Shown one piece after another: positions 28,810 through 37,748 of a stretch of 64,000 bases of DNA (within the stretch, counting starts at the first letter, position 1; the number at the start of each line of letters is the position of its first letter). This DNA comes from Peribacillus frigoritolerans. Its GTDB lineage: Bacteria > Bacillota > Bacilli > Bacillales > DSM-1321. The position numbers and the translations under genes were made by a program. The notes under the pieces are model-generated. The model saw nothing but the letters and a program-made list of their open reading frames with translations, searched no databases and was not told the DNA's origin. The stretch spans positions 5,426,001 to 5,490,000 of the forward strand of contig NZ_CP158190.1 of NCBI RefSeq assembly GCF_040250305.1, given 5' to 3'.

Positions 28810-30015
28810 TTAGGCAGACAAGCGTTCCTCATGCTGCATTCTCACTCTTGCCGAGGCTTTTTTTCCATGCGCCAAGTAATAAATGCCAATAAGTATGAAC
28901 GCAAAGATCGACATTCCCATGAATAACCCTTTGAACCCTGTATATGGAATAAGGAATCCCAATAGGAATGGGCCCACACCAATACCGAAGTCATACATTG
29001 TAAAAAACGTGGATGTGGCTAACCCCATCCGATTCGATGGGGCTTCCTTGATGGAAATCGCTTGACTGCTTGATTGGAACGTACCATACCCCACTCCAAT
29101 AAAGGCACCGGCAATCAAAAGCGTGATACCATGATGCGATTGGCTGAGGATGACCATACCGACGGCAAATAGCAAGAGCGATGGGTAAATAACTGCATTT
29201 TCCCCCTTCACATCAAACATCCGGCCTGTAAACGGACGGGAAGCCAAAAGGAATACAGCAAATACGACAAAGAAAAAGCTTGCCGCATCCATTAAATCCA
29301 TTTCTTTTGCAAAAGATGTTAAATAGGACAAGATGCTCGAATAGGTAAATCCGGCAAACCCGATAAAAATGGAAATGGGCAGTGCCCTTTTTTCAAAGTA
29401 ATCACTGATTTTAAATCCTTTTTGTGCCGAAGCTCCGACCTTTTCCCCTTCAGGCACATTCATGAATAACGATGCAACTAAAGAAAACGCGGCAAATAAA
29501 GAGGCTGCATAGAAAATGATGGAATAACTGAAATGCTGTGTTATCAGCAATCCAATAAACGGGCCGAAAGCCATTGCCAAGTTTGTACTCATGGCAAAGT
29601 AACCTGTGCCTTCCCCGCGTCTTTCATTCGGAATGATATCTGCAGCAATCGTTCCAGTTGCCGTAGTGGCAAGGCCAAAAGCAAAACCGTGAATAAGCCG
29701 ATCGATCAATAAGAGGGATAAACCATTCACCAGGAAATAGCCGATGGATGCGATCAGGAATAGAACCAACGAGCCAAGCAACATCTTTCTGCGGCCGATC
29801 TTGTCAATTTTTTTCCCTGCAATCGGTCTGACAAGCACAGCCCCAAGAACAAAAATACTTGAAGCAAGCCCTGCTTGTGCTTGCGATGCATGAAAATTAT
29901 CCATCGTATAAATGGTCAATGTCACCATCAAGACATAAAAAGTTAAAAATAGAAAAAAGTTCGCAGACGAAACAATCAGAAAGTCTTTCGTCCACAATTT
30001 TGGTTTGTGATTCAT
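28810..30015 (-). CDS. Major facilitator superfamily transporter, drug-efflux type
   Basis: This 401-residue protein has twelve predicted membrane helices. The MFS motif A, KKIDKIGRRKMLL, lies in the loop between helices 2 and 3, and the N-terminal half has the proline-rich GPFIGLL helix of drug:proton antiporters. The substrate cannot be read from sequence. It follows a MarR regulator by 18 bases on the same strand, which makes regulated multidrug or metabolite efflux likely. Confidence 0.87.
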   Translation of the reverse strand: MNHKPKLWTKDFLIVSSANFFLFLTFYVLMVTLTIYTMDNFHASQAQAGLASSIFVLGAVLVRPIAGKKIDKIGRRKMLLGSLVLFLIASIGYFLVNGLSLLLIDRLIHGFAFGLATTATGTIAADIIPNERRGEGTGYFAMSTNLAMAFGPFIGLLITQHFSYSIIFYAASLFAAFSLVASLFMNVPEGEKVGASAQKGFKISDYFEKRALPISIFIGFAGFTYSSILSYLTSFAKEMDLMDAASFFFVVFAVFLLASRPFTGRMFDVKGENAVIYPSLLLFAVGMVILSQSHHGITLLIAGAFIGVGYGTFQSSSQAISIKEAPSNRMGLATSTFFTMYDFGIGVGPFLLGFLIPYTGFKGLFMGMSIFAFILIGIYYLAHGKKASARVRMQHEERLSA

Positions 30016-30033
30016 TTCAATCCTTCTTCCTTA

Positions 30034-30453
30034 CTATTGTTTTAATTTTTCCTTCAGGAAAATCAACGTTCGTAACGTTGCCTCCCGGTCTTCTTCAGCC
30101 AAACCGCTCATTAATTGAAGTTCAAATTCCTCAACTACCTTTTTGGCCTCTTGATAGGTCCTTACACCTGACTCCGTTAACTGTATTCTCCGTTCCCGCT
30201 TATCTTTTCCTGGGACTTGTTCAATCAAATCAAGTTCTTCCAACCGATTTACCGTCCTCGTTACCGTCGGTTTCTCCACATCTAAATAAGTGCTTATTTC
30301 AACAAGCGTAGAACAGCCAAACTGACTCAGATAATATACAATCGACCATTGTGAATGAAAAAGATCAACCTTGGCCAATTGTTCATTTAACTTTTTCGTA
30401 AATGACCTTGAAAATTGTAAGTTATGATGAAAAAAACCATTTTGAAAGGACAA
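30034..30453 (-). CDS. MarR family transcription regulator
   Basis: This 139-residue winged-helix protein has the DNA-recognition helix region STYLDVEKPTVTRTVNRLEELDLIEQ and a wing DKRERRIQLTESG, the MarR signature. It heads an operon with the MFS transporter, and a perfect 18-bp palindrome sits just before its own ribosome site. Autorepression relieved by a small-molecule ligand is the usual design and is inferred here. Start ATG at 30453 behind AGGAGGAAT. Confidence 0.92.
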   Translation of the reverse strand: MSFQNGFFHHNLQFSRSFTKKLNEQLAKVDLFHSQWSIVYYLSQFGCSTLVEISTYLDVEKPTVTRTVNRLEELDLIEQVPGKDKRERRIQLTESGVRTYQEAKKVVEEFELQLMSGLAEEDREATLRTLIFLKEKLKQ

Positions 30454-30472
30454 AGGTATTCCTCCTGTAAAT

Positions 30473-30490
30473 TAGTTACCTAGGTAACTA
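30473..30490. promoter_or_regulatory. MarR operator palindrome
   Basis: TAGTTACCTAGGTAACTA is a perfect 18-bp palindrome, 20 bases upstream of the marR start and placed where it would block transcription of the marR-MFS operon. Confidence 0.75.
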
Positions 30491-30599
30491 TACACCTATT
30501 CATTAAAAATGTCTAGCCTTCGGATGAACGAAAATAATCGTAGACACACTGTTTCCTCAGCTTCTCCATCGCTTCCGACACAAAAAATCCCCTTTTCAG

Positions 30600-30712
30600 G
30601 AGATTCGGGCTTTTATTTGGGAGTATGGAGAAAATACTCCGTGAGTTTGGTGCTTTTACTCGTGAGTTTCGGGCAAATACTCGTGAGTTTCACGCTTTTA
30701 CTCGTGAGTTTA
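30600..30712. repeat. 21-bp tandem repeat, about five units
   Basis: Three good units (30641-30661, 30662-30682, 30683-30703) share GTGAGTTT-NNN-GC-NNN-TACTC, followed by a partial unit. Two decayed units lie to the left (from ~30600 and ~30620), and the 30620-30640 copy folds as GGAGTAT-ggagaaa-ATACTCC. The period of 21 keeps a reading frame open, but no ribosome site serves it. Confidence 0.85.
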
Positions 30713-30731
30713 TAGGACATAAACCAAAAGG

Positions 30732-30755
30732 AAAACCCCGCTATTAGCGAGGTTT
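30732..30755 (-). terminator. Terminator after the sugar-dehydrogenase-like gene
   Basis: On the minus strand AAACCTCGCTA pairs with TAGCGGGGTTT (one T-G pair), ending in TTTT. Confidence 0.6.
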
Positions 30756-30786
30756 CCGATTATAAGCTTCTTTTCTTCTCATTACA

Positions 30787-31875
30787 TCAAGGCATATTTA
30801 ACCGAGATAGCGGCAAACGATAAAGCTTATCATCCTTTTCATCAGGATTTCCTCGGCCGTCCGTATTGTTGCTTATGAAATAAAGAAATTCTTCATCAAC
30901 GAATACATCGCGTATCCTTCCTGAGCCCGTAATGATATTAGTCAGTTTTCCGCTTTTTACATCATAACTCTTAAGCGCTTCGCCCCTTAAGGCTGCAAAA
31001 TAGAGCTTTCCGTCAAAATAGGCCATGCCAGAAGGAGCCCATGTATTTTCACCGGAATGAATCAATGGTTTTACCATATCAGCTTTTTGCTCATCGCCCT
31101 GTATCTCTGGCCAGCCATAGTTCTTACCCGGATCAATTTTATTTAATTCATCGTGAGCCGAATCTCCGTGCTCACTTTCATACAACTGTCCTGCTTCATC
31201 CCAAGCAAGGCCTTGTGGATTGCGGTGACCGTATGAATAGACGTATGAATTCGCGAAAGGATTATCGTTCGGAATGGTGCCATCCAGGTTCATGCGCAGA
31301 ATTTTCCCGCCTAAAGAATCTGTGTCCTGTGCGATCTCAGCCCTTCTTGCATCACCTGTCGTTGCATATAGCTTATCATCCGGACCAATCTTGATCCTGC
31401 CGCCATGGTGGAAGTCCCCGCTTGGTATTCCGTCGATTAAGGTCTCCATCTCCTGCCACTCATCATCATTTTTTTCTAAAATGACGATTCGATTGATGGA
31501 ATTCCCGCCTTCTTCATACGTATAATAAGCGAAAGCTTGCCCACTGTTAGAAAAATCGGGAGCTAATAAAAATCCAAGCAACCCAGCTTCCGCTTTAGAT
31601 GACAATGTCTTTTTTAGGTTGACCTTTTGCCGTGTCATCTTACCATTGTCCCATTCAACGATGGTTCCTGTCCGCTCCGAAACATACATTGTGTCCCCAT
31701 TCTTCTGAATCGACCATGGGGCATGCAAGTTCGTTACCAGCACATCCGGATCTTCGCCTAAAGTGCCCGTCACTTCCTTGTCAGGATTCGGCTCGGTTTT
31801 ACTGTCATCATCATTCATGTTACATCCAGTTAAAATCAATGCAGCCATAAGGAAAAATAAGAGCAACTTTTTCAA
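30787..31875 (-). CDS. PQQ-dependent sugar dehydrogenase-like lipoprotein
   Basis: This 362-residue protein has a lipoprotein signal (KKLLLFFLMAALILTGC, lipid-anchored Cys18) and a six-bladed beta-propeller of the glucose/sorbosone dehydrogenase family. Characteristic segments are HAPWSIQ, GLLGFLLAPDF, FHHGGRIKIGPDDKLY, YSYGHRNPQGLAWD and NYGWPEI. Family members oxidise aldose sugars with pyrroloquinoline quinone, but many Bacillus copies have no known PQQ supply, so activity is uncertain. It should sit on the outer face of the membrane. Single gene. Confidence 0.88.
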   Translation of the reverse strand: MKKLLLFFLMAALILTGCNMNDDDSKTEPNPDKEVTGTLGEDPDVLVTNLHAPWSIQKNGDTMYVSERTGTIVEWDNGKMTRQKVNLKKTLSSKAEAGLLGFLLAPDFSNSGQAFAYYTYEEGGNSINRIVILEKNDDEWQEMETLIDGIPSGDFHHGGRIKIGPDDKLYATTGDARRAEIAQDTDSLGGKILRMNLDGTIPNDNPFANSYVYSYGHRNPQGLAWDEAGQLYESEHGDSAHDELNKIDPGKNYGWPEIQGDEQKADMVKPLIHSGENTWAPSGMAYFDGKLYFAALRGEALKSYDVKSGKLTNIITGSGRIRDVFVDEEFLYFISNNTDGRGNPDEKDDKLYRLPLSRLNMP

Positions 31876-31902
31876 AAGTCTTTCCCCCTTCGATTCATGA
31901 GT

Positions 31903-32769
31903 TTAATAGGCTGACTGTTTAAGTACCTTTAAAATGGCCTCCGCTACACCGGATTCATCATTCTTGCCTGTTACTTCATCACACAGTTTTTTTATTTCGA
32001 GCGGGGCATTTCCCATTGCGACAGACAAACCTACCCGTTCAAACATGGATACATCATTATAATTATCCCCAATAGCCATCGTTTCCTGCATCGAGCCGGA
32101 TTTTCCATTCACATATGTTTCAAGTGCCGTACCTTTTTGAGCTGTTTCACTCATGATTTCTACATTTTCACGTCCCGATGAAGTGACTGTAACTCCCTGT
32201 CCTTTCAATTTCGAAGCAATTTCATTTAATAAATTTAAATCCTTTGAAAAGCTGAGAATTTTATAATATTCCTCATTCGAACGGCTAAATAACTCGGAAT
32301 AATCGGTAATGGAAGTTACCTGTCCAAGCTGTAAACGCTCCTCCGCATATTTCCGCATATTCTCAGGGTCAATGTCCGGATTGGCTGTAACGAATACATC
32401 AACCAAAACAGATATTGCGTTTTCATAGTCTTTAGAATAAATTCCCTGACTCGTATATATTTCGAAATAAATCCCTTGTTCTTCGAGGAATCCAGCGACC
32501 ATTTTAGCAGTGGCAGCTGACATTGGATTGGAAGCGGCAATATTTCCGTCCTCCGTGAAGAGGGCGGCACCATTTACACAGATGACAGGGCAAACGATGC
32601 CTGCTTCATCTAAAGCGAACCTTGCTTCCACATAAGATCTTCCAGTAGCAATGATCACTTCCACTCCCTCACTTTGCGCCCTCTGGATAGCTTGCTTATT
32701 ATCCTCACTGACCTTTTGCATTTTGTTTAACAATGTTCCGTCCATATCAATCGCAATCGTCTTTATCAA
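31903..32769 (-). CDS. Cof-type HAD phosphatase
   Basis: This 288-residue HAD-superfamily enzyme has the nucleophile motif DMDGTLL near the N-terminus, ATGRSYVEA (motif II region), and the C-terminal GDNYNDVSMFE acidic motif with a type IIB cap between. Such enzymes dephosphorylate sugar phosphates or flavin/pyridoxal phosphates; the substrate is unknown. The start is a TTG at 32769 placed 9 bases after AAGGAG. The frame stays open far upstream to 33012, but that part overlaps the terminator of the next gene and is not coding. Confidence 0.88.
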   Translation of the reverse strand: MIKTIAIDMDGTLLNKMQKVSEDNKQAIQRAQSEGVEVIIATGRSYVEARFALDEAGIVCPVICVNGAALFTEDGNIAASNPMSAATAKMVAGFLEEQGIYFEIYTSQGIYSKDYENAISVLVDVFVTANPDIDPENMRKYAEERLQLGQVTSITDYSELFSRSNEEYYKILSFSKDLNLLNEIASKLKGQGVTVTSSGRENVEIMSETAQKGTALETYVNGKSGSMQETMAIGDNYNDVSMFERVGLSVAMGNAPLEIKKLCDEVTGKNDESGVAEAILKVLKQSAY

Positions 32770-32899
32770 TTCAACCGGCTCCTTTTTTTTCAATATAATC
32801 CCTATTTTAACCGAAAGGACGTGGATAAACACGTTTAACAAACCCGTATCTATTCTTGTGTGACTTCCGTCATTAAAAAATCGTCTTATGTATATAAAT

Positions 32900-32935
32900 A
32901 AACTGCACCTATTAAAATAGGTGCAGTTTGTTTTC
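32900..32935 (-). terminator. Terminator after the duplicated P-loop ATPase gene
   Basis: A perfect 12-bp stem (AAACTGCACCTA / TAGGTGCAGTTT) with loop TTAAAA, lying directly past the ATPase stop codon. It has T-rich flanks on both sides. Confidence 0.8.
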
Positions 32936-34054
32936 TTAATGCAGAATCGTTTGGTTATCGACTTCTTGTGCCCGTTCAATGATCTGTTCTTGGATGTCTC
33001 TTTGAATGTCATCGATGGCAGTAAAGTCCATTGCTTTTACATAAATCTTTTCAAGTTCGTCATGCAGCTCTTTCGCCTTTGCCAGATTTGCTGTCGCTTC
33101 ATTCATTTTTGTCCGATACCTGGTGGAAACATCCTTTAACTGATCGGCATAAATTTCATCTGTTCCAGGCAGGATAGCCGTTTTATATATATCTATGATT
33201 TCATCACCTTCATAACTCGGGAAATATTCATGAGGTGATGTGCTGTCAAAAATGGCGATCCCTACCTCCCGGACGATTACCATGTCCAAGCTATGCGGAT
33301 CGAATCCGCAATGATATACTTCCACATCAAAGCCCCTTTGCTCCGCAGCCTTTGCAATCTTCTTCAGCATCGTTGATTTCCCTGAACCTGGACGTCCCTT
33401 TAAAAAGTACCGTTTTTGTATTCCCTCAGTAATATTCGGGATGAAATCAACTGCACCCTTTGGTGTAGCTGCCCCTAAGAATCGGTGACGAACATCTGAC
33501 TTCTTATTAAGGGTTATATCTCTATAAAAGCCTTCTATCAATTTATTGGTCAACCCATTCAATTTAGCGAAATCAATATTTGCTTTATAAATGTCTTCCC
33601 ATTCATCATGTATCTTCAATGCTTCAGCGAATAGGGCATATGCCTTCTCGAAACTCTTGCTTCTCGCATTCGTCAATCTTATGATGGCCGCTCTTTCAGA
33701 AGCCAGCTGCTGGGAATTCCAGGCAGCCCCCAGATTGACATATTCCTCAATTGCCCCAGGTGCCTTCGGCTCAATCACATGCGGCGCGGTCCCATCCACG
33801 AGTCCGATTTTCAAAGCAGGAATGATCACTCCATCAATGGAATCATTATCGGACGAACAATGTAAATACTCGATGTCATAGTCTTTATCCAGCCATTCTT
33901 GGCCGATTTTTTTCATAATGGTCGATTTACCGGAACCAGGTCCTCCTTTTAAAATGAACAATCTTTCCAGACCTGCCAAATTGGAATCATATAAACTATA
34001 AAAACCTTTAGCCGTATTGCCTCCTGCGAAATAATGCATCACTTTTCCTGTCAC
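32936..34054 (-). CDS. Internally duplicated P-loop ATPase (PRK06851-type)
   Basis: This 372-residue protein has two Walker A motifs, GGPGSGKST at 37-45 and GRPGSGKST at 220-228. Each is followed by the same pattern: a basic helix, YLHC/VYHC, an S-x-D-x-V-I stretch, and a G-T/S-x-P-H turn (VDGTAPHVIEP; FDSTSPHEYFP). The two halves are clearly copies of one ancestral domain. Similar proteins are found in bacilli and clostridia without known function. The GTG at 34054 is chosen for its spacing from AGGGAGAG. No membrane or DNA-binding region is seen. Confidence 0.8.
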   Translation of the reverse strand: MTGKVMHYFAGGNTAKGFYSLYDSNLAGLERLFILKGGPGSGKSTIMKKIGQEWLDKDYDIEYLHCSSDNDSIDGVIIPALKIGLVDGTAPHVIEPKAPGAIEEYVNLGAAWNSQQLASERAAIIRLTNARSKSFEKAYALFAEALKIHDEWEDIYKANIDFAKLNGLTNKLIEGFYRDITLNKKSDVRHRFLGAATPKGAVDFIPNITEGIQKRYFLKGRPGSGKSTMLKKIAKAAEQRGFDVEVYHCGFDPHSLDMVIVREVGIAIFDSTSPHEYFPSYEGDEIIDIYKTAILPGTDEIYADQLKDVSTRYRTKMNEATANLAKAKELHDELEKIYVKAMDFTAIDDIQRDIQEQIIERAQEVDNQTILH

Positions 34055-34143
34055 TTTCACACTCTCCCTCACAATACAGATGTGATCTTCAAGACAGCGT
34101 ATGCAGAAAAGAACTAATAGGTGAATGCCTACAGGTTAACAGT

Positions 34144-34620
34144 CTATTTTATTAGGGCTGCAGATTCCGCTTGTGTGACCTCTAGGAATTCTGACGGTTT
34201 TAACACGATCTGTGTACCGATCTTTCCCCCGCTTACGATGATTTCAGGCAGGTTTGCTGCACTTTCGTCAATAAAGGTCGGGTATAGCTTTTTCATTCCG
34301 ATCGGTGAACAGCCTCCCCGAATGTACCCTGTGTATTTTTGCAGATCTTTAACCGCAAGCATTTCAATTTTTTTTGCACCTGCAGCCTTCGCTGCTTTTT
34401 TCAAATCCAGTTCGGTGGCTACAGGAATGACAAATACGTAAAGCTGCTGCGGTCCGTTATGGGTAACAAGCGTTTTAAAAACGGTTTCTGGCGCTTTTCC
34501 AATTTTGTCCGCAACAGTGATACCATCGATTTTTCCATCGCGGGCATCATAGCTCATCATGCCATACTCTATACGTTTGTTATCAAGAATTCGCATTGCA
34601 TTCGTTTTACTGGCTCCCAT
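34144..34620 (-). CDS. ybaK: Cys-tRNA(Pro) deacylase, YbaK/EbsC family
   Basis: This 158-residue protein belongs to the YbaK editing family, which hydrolyses cysteine wrongly attached to tRNA-Pro. Recognised segments are KTNAMRILD at the start, FKTLVTH with the catalytic lysine, and GYIRGGCSPIGMKK. It works in trans with prolyl-tRNA synthetase. Start ATG at 34620 after AAGGGGAA. It is a single gene on the minus strand. Confidence 0.92.
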   Translation of the reverse strand: MGASKTNAMRILDNKRIEYGMMSYDARDGKIDGITVADKIGKAPETVFKTLVTHNGPQQLYVFVIPVATELDLKKAAKAAGAKKIEMLAVKDLQKYTGYIRGGCSPIGMKKLYPTFIDESAANLPEIIVSGGKIGTQIVLKPSEFLEVTQAESAALIK

Positions 34621-34677
34621 AGAAAATTCCCCTTATCGTTTTCTACCATCTTACCATTTTAAATACCAGGCAAAAAG

Positions 34678-34708
34678 AAAAGCACAGTGCCTACTGCATC
34701 TGTGCTTT
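34678..34708 (-). terminator. Terminator after gntK
   Basis: AAAGCACAG / CTGTGCTTT stem around a 12-base loop, followed on the minus strand by TTCTTTTTG. Confidence 0.8.
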
Positions 34709-34717
34709 CCCTAAGAA

Positions 34718-36262
34718 TCATTCTAAATGACGTCTTTGGAAATCAGCGATTCTCTTGTAGTCGCCTTCCAATTGCCTGCTCACGGATAAATAAATCGACA
34801 TTAATTCTTCATATACTTTAACGTTCTCTTCGATCGGGATAAGTTCATTCGTTTCCCCAACCATACCTTCAACCTCATCAAGGCTTTGGATTTCGCCTAA
34901 AGCATATAATCCAAGAACGGCTGCACCTAAGCTTGAACTCTCGAAGCTTTCAGGAATTGTCACGTTTTGATTGAATATGTCAGCCATGATTTGGCGCCAG
35001 AGCTTTGAACGGACAAATCCGCCGCTTGCATGGATCTTCTCGGGAGCACCCGTCAATTCCTTAACAGCAAGAAGGACACTGTACAAGTTATACATCACAC
35101 CCTCCAGCACTGCCCGGACCATATGGTCACGAGTGTGATGAAGCGCCAGTCCGAAGAAGGAGCCCCTTGCATCGGCACTCCATAATGGTGCCCGTTCCCC
35201 TGCCATATACGGGTGGAATATCAAACCATCAGAACCAGGTGCAATATTGGAAGCCATATCCGTAAGGATCTCATAGGAGTCCTGTCCCGAAGCCTTCGCT
35301 TTTTCGATTTCCACACGGCCTAACTGATCGCGTGCCCATCGGAAGGTGATTCCCCCATTGTTGACCGGTCCGCCGATTACCCAATGATTCTCAGTAAGGG
35401 CATAGCAGAATGTCCTGCCTTTCGGATCGGTAAGCGGCCGGTCACTGACGGTTCTTACCGCACCGCTCGTTCCGATTGTCACTGCCAGGACGCCTGGCTT
35501 GATTGCGTTTTGCCCTAAGTTGGCAAGCACACCATCACTCGCGCCAATCACAAACGGGGTACCAGCCTGAATGTTCATTTTTGCAGCTAATTCCTCACTT
35601 AATCCTGAGAGGATATGCGTTGTAGGGACAAGCATCGGCAGCTTATCAGCCCCAATTCCAGCAATGGTGAGTGCCTCTTCATCCCACTTAAGGTCATTCA
35701 TGTTGAACATGCCCGTTGCAGAAGCGAGTGAATAATCCATCACATACTCATTGAAAAATTTATAGATGATGTATTCTTTAATTCCGATAAATTTGTCCGT
35801 TTCGTTAAAAATCCCGGGATGCTCATTTTTTAACCACATTACTTTCGTGATTGGGGACATCGGGTGAATGGGTGTTCCGGTCCTGTGATACAATTGCATC
35901 CCTTGTTCCGAAGCCTTCAATTTCCTCGCATAGGCAACACTTCGATTATCAGCCCATGTAATGCTATTTGTCAGCGGTCTGCCGTCTTTTCCCATTGCAA
36001 TCAAGCTATGCATCGCCGAACTGAACGATATCAAGCCCAGTTCTTGCTTTTCTATCCCGCTTGCAATCATAACCTCGCCTATTGCAATGATGACCGCTTT
36101 ATAAATTTCTTCGGGATCTTGTTCCGCCACGGAAGGAGTTGGACTGTGCAGAGGATAACCCCTCGAACAAGATTGGACAACCTCCCCCCCTTTTGAAAAA
36201 AGAACAACCTTCGTACTCGTCGTACCAATATCTATCCCCATCATATAACCTGAATGTCCCAT
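34718..36262 (-). CDS. gntK: Gluconokinase, FGGY carbohydrate kinase family
   Basis: This 514-residue kinase phosphorylates gluconate. The ATP-binding MGIDIGTTSTKVVLF start, VIGASDGVLANLG and the FGGY signature region GGFVRSKLWRQIMADIFNQ are present. Length equals B. subtilis GntK. The ATG at 36262 is 12 bases after AAAGGAG, rather long; a two-codon ATG-TTG-TAA frame fills that space. The gene upstream on the same strand is a ruined gluconate permease, so gluconate must enter by another carrier if this enzyme is used. Confidence 0.9.
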   Translation of the reverse strand: MGHSGYMMGIDIGTTSTKVVLFSKGGEVVQSCSRGYPLHSPTPSVAEQDPEEIYKAVIIAIGEVMIASGIEKQELGLISFSSAMHSLIAMGKDGRPLTNSITWADNRSVAYARKLKASEQGMQLYHRTGTPIHPMSPITKVMWLKNEHPGIFNETDKFIGIKEYIIYKFFNEYVMDYSLASATGMFNMNDLKWDEEALTIAGIGADKLPMLVPTTHILSGLSEELAAKMNIQAGTPFVIGASDGVLANLGQNAIKPGVLAVTIGTSGAVRTVSDRPLTDPKGRTFCYALTENHWVIGGPVNNGGITFRWARDQLGRVEIEKAKASGQDSYEILTDMASNIAPGSDGLIFHPYMAGERAPLWSADARGSFFGLALHHTRDHMVRAVLEGVMYNLYSVLLAVKELTGAPEKIHASGGFVRSKLWRQIMADIFNQNVTIPESFESSSLGAAVLGLYALGEIQSLDEVEGMVGETNELIPIEENVKVYEELMSIYLSVSRQLEGDYKRIADFQRRHLE

Positions 36263-36392
36263 ATTTACAACATGCTCCTTTCTCTTAAACAATTGAATTC
36301 AATAGTAAGATTAGGATAAGTGAAACGACTGATATAATCGTTTCCATAACCGTCCAAGACTTTAACCTTTGTGAGACTGTTAAATTAAATCT

Positions 36393-36975
36393 TTAGCGAA
36401 CATAAGCTGCAACGGCTTCATCCACCCCGCTCGTGATCAATACAATTTTAAATGAACCGCACGCCCCGATAATCAAGATGATGGAGGCAGGCGGACATGA
36501 ATTGGTTTAGTTCTTCTTTATTAAAACCTCTAGCGCATCCTAATGTAAAGAATGAAACGACCACAGAAATCATGAGGGTGATGATTGACTTTCCAATGAA
36601 GGCATTCCAATCATTTCATATTGGATCTTCAGCAAACAAAGCACCGAAAGCAACAATAAAAAGACAGGCATTAAAATCGTGTTCCGCTAGCCTCTCGATG
36701 CTTGTACATCCATTAACAATGGCATTGGGAATTCCGATGATCAAAGCATATAAAATGCCAAAAGGGATTAGCTCCATCACTGCACCGCCGACTCGGCAAA
36801 CCAAGAGTATTACCTCCCCCTATCTGAACAGCATCTGCAACATCCGGAATATCCATACCTGCGATAACCCTAAAATGACGGAAGCAAGAAGTAACGCAAT
36901 AAATGGGGACCATCTTGCTTTGGCTATGATAACGATTAAGAGCAAACCATTATTATGGCTAACAATCAATAAAAG
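36393..36975 (-). pseudogene. gntP: Degraded gluconate permease gntP
   Basis: Minus-strand translation gives GntP pieces in order but in different frames: an N-terminal helix (LLLIVIIAKARWSPFIALLL), GGGNTLG, then after a deletion LYALIIGIPNAIVNG, then IGKSIITLMISVVVSFFTLG and RGFNKEELNQFMSACL, and finally IILIIGACGSFKIVLITSGV before a stop. Large middle and C-terminal parts are missing. The normal start codon and promoter appear to have been replaced by the terminator of the cobalamin operon. It lies where gntP would accompany gntK. Confidence 0.82.
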
Positions 36976-36988
36976 TAAGATTTCAATG

Positions 36989-37029
36989 AAAAAAGCATCG
37001 AACCAGTTCTTTATGAACAAACTCGATGC
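36989..37029 (-). terminator. Terminator of the cobalamin salvage operon
   Basis: On the minus strand GCATCGA pairs with TCGATGC, with an inner GTTC/GAAC stem, followed by TTTTTT. It lies 20 bases past the cblS stop. Confidence 0.8.
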
Positions 37030-37049
37030 CTGATTCAGTCATGAGAACA

Positions 37050-37748
37050 TCATTCTCCAATGAAAAGAGGACCGGATATGTGCTTGATTTCTTTCTCCAA
37101 ATGTTCAGGATAGGCAATGAGGAAGCAGGTGGATGGTCCTGATGATTTTTCGATATCGACTTTATCACTTATATGCTCAGAAACACCTTCACCACTTTGA
37201 TCCAGGTGCTTCCATTCATATGCTATCCCTTTTGAGCCGACTGGAAGTGCCTGAACGTCTTCCATTTCACATAGGCTTTTATATAAAGATAATGGCGCGA
37301 CCCAATCTTGCTGTTCCATTACTTCTTCTCCAACGAGCGGCTTGCCGATCAGAGCGATTTTCCGTAAGGGCTGTTGCTTTTTAACACGTTCATTCACTCG
37401 TTTCCCAATCACCATAAGACCAAGTGCTGATTGAAGAAGCGGCATGTTACTTTCTGTGCTGCCAGTGATGGGAAGATCCTCCATTCCCAATTCACCCAGC
37501 CCCTTTTTGACACCCCTGTTCAAGTCCTCCCAGGCTTCATCACCGCAGAAATTATTTAGAACGACGGATACGGGTCTTCCGCCAACGCCCAAACACTCCA
37601 TGACGGCAACCCGAAAGGAATAATAGCCAACGACTTCATAAGGGACATGGACAAGGTCCTTTTCCTTCAGCCCGATACCGCCGCTATTATCACTAGAAAC
37701 AATCAATGAATCTGATTCGGAAAATGGCAAAATCAATGAATCACTCAT
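37050..37748 (-). CDS. cblS: Alpha-ribazole kinase CblS
   Basis: This 232-residue protein has the AIR-synthase/ThiL-like ATP-binding fold: SSDNSGGIG near 18-26, then YYSFRVAVMECLGVGGRPVSVVLN, a pattern of the PurM N-terminal domain. In Listeria and Geobacillus the CblS kinase phosphorylates alpha-ribazole taken up by CblT, replacing the CobT route. It is the last gene of the operon and overlaps cblT by 4 bases. The assignment rests on fold pattern and on adjacency to a CblT-like transporter. Confidence 0.82.
   Translation of the reverse strand: MSDSLILPFSESDSLIVSSDNSGGIGLKEKDLVHVPYEVVGYYSFRVAVMECLGVGGRPVSVVLNNFCGDEAWEDLNRGVKKGLGELGMEDLPITGSTESNMPLLQSALGLMVIGKRVNERVKKQQPLRKIALIGKPLVGEEVMEQQDWVAPLSLYKSLCEMEDVQALPVGSKGIAYEWKHLDQSGEGVSEHISDKVDIEKSSGPSTCFLIAYPEHLEKEIKHISGPLFIGE

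Noticed and set aside
30600..30712. The 21-bp repeats as a CRISPR array
   Set aside because: Units are directly adjacent with no spacers, and no cas gene is nearby.
30509..30715. A 68-codon open frame through the 21-bp repeat
   Set aside because: It stays open only because the repeat period is a multiple of three; there is no ribosome site and the product is a simple hydrophobic repeat.
32770..33012. N-terminal extension of the HAD phosphatase
   Set aside because: It runs through a terminator hairpin and into the neighbouring ATPase gene; the TTG at 32769 has the ribosome site and gives the normal family length.
36497..37033. A 178-codon plus-strand open frame
   Set aside because: It is antisense to the gluconate permease remnant, whose minus-strand pieces match a known family; the plus product has no recognisable pattern or ribosome site.
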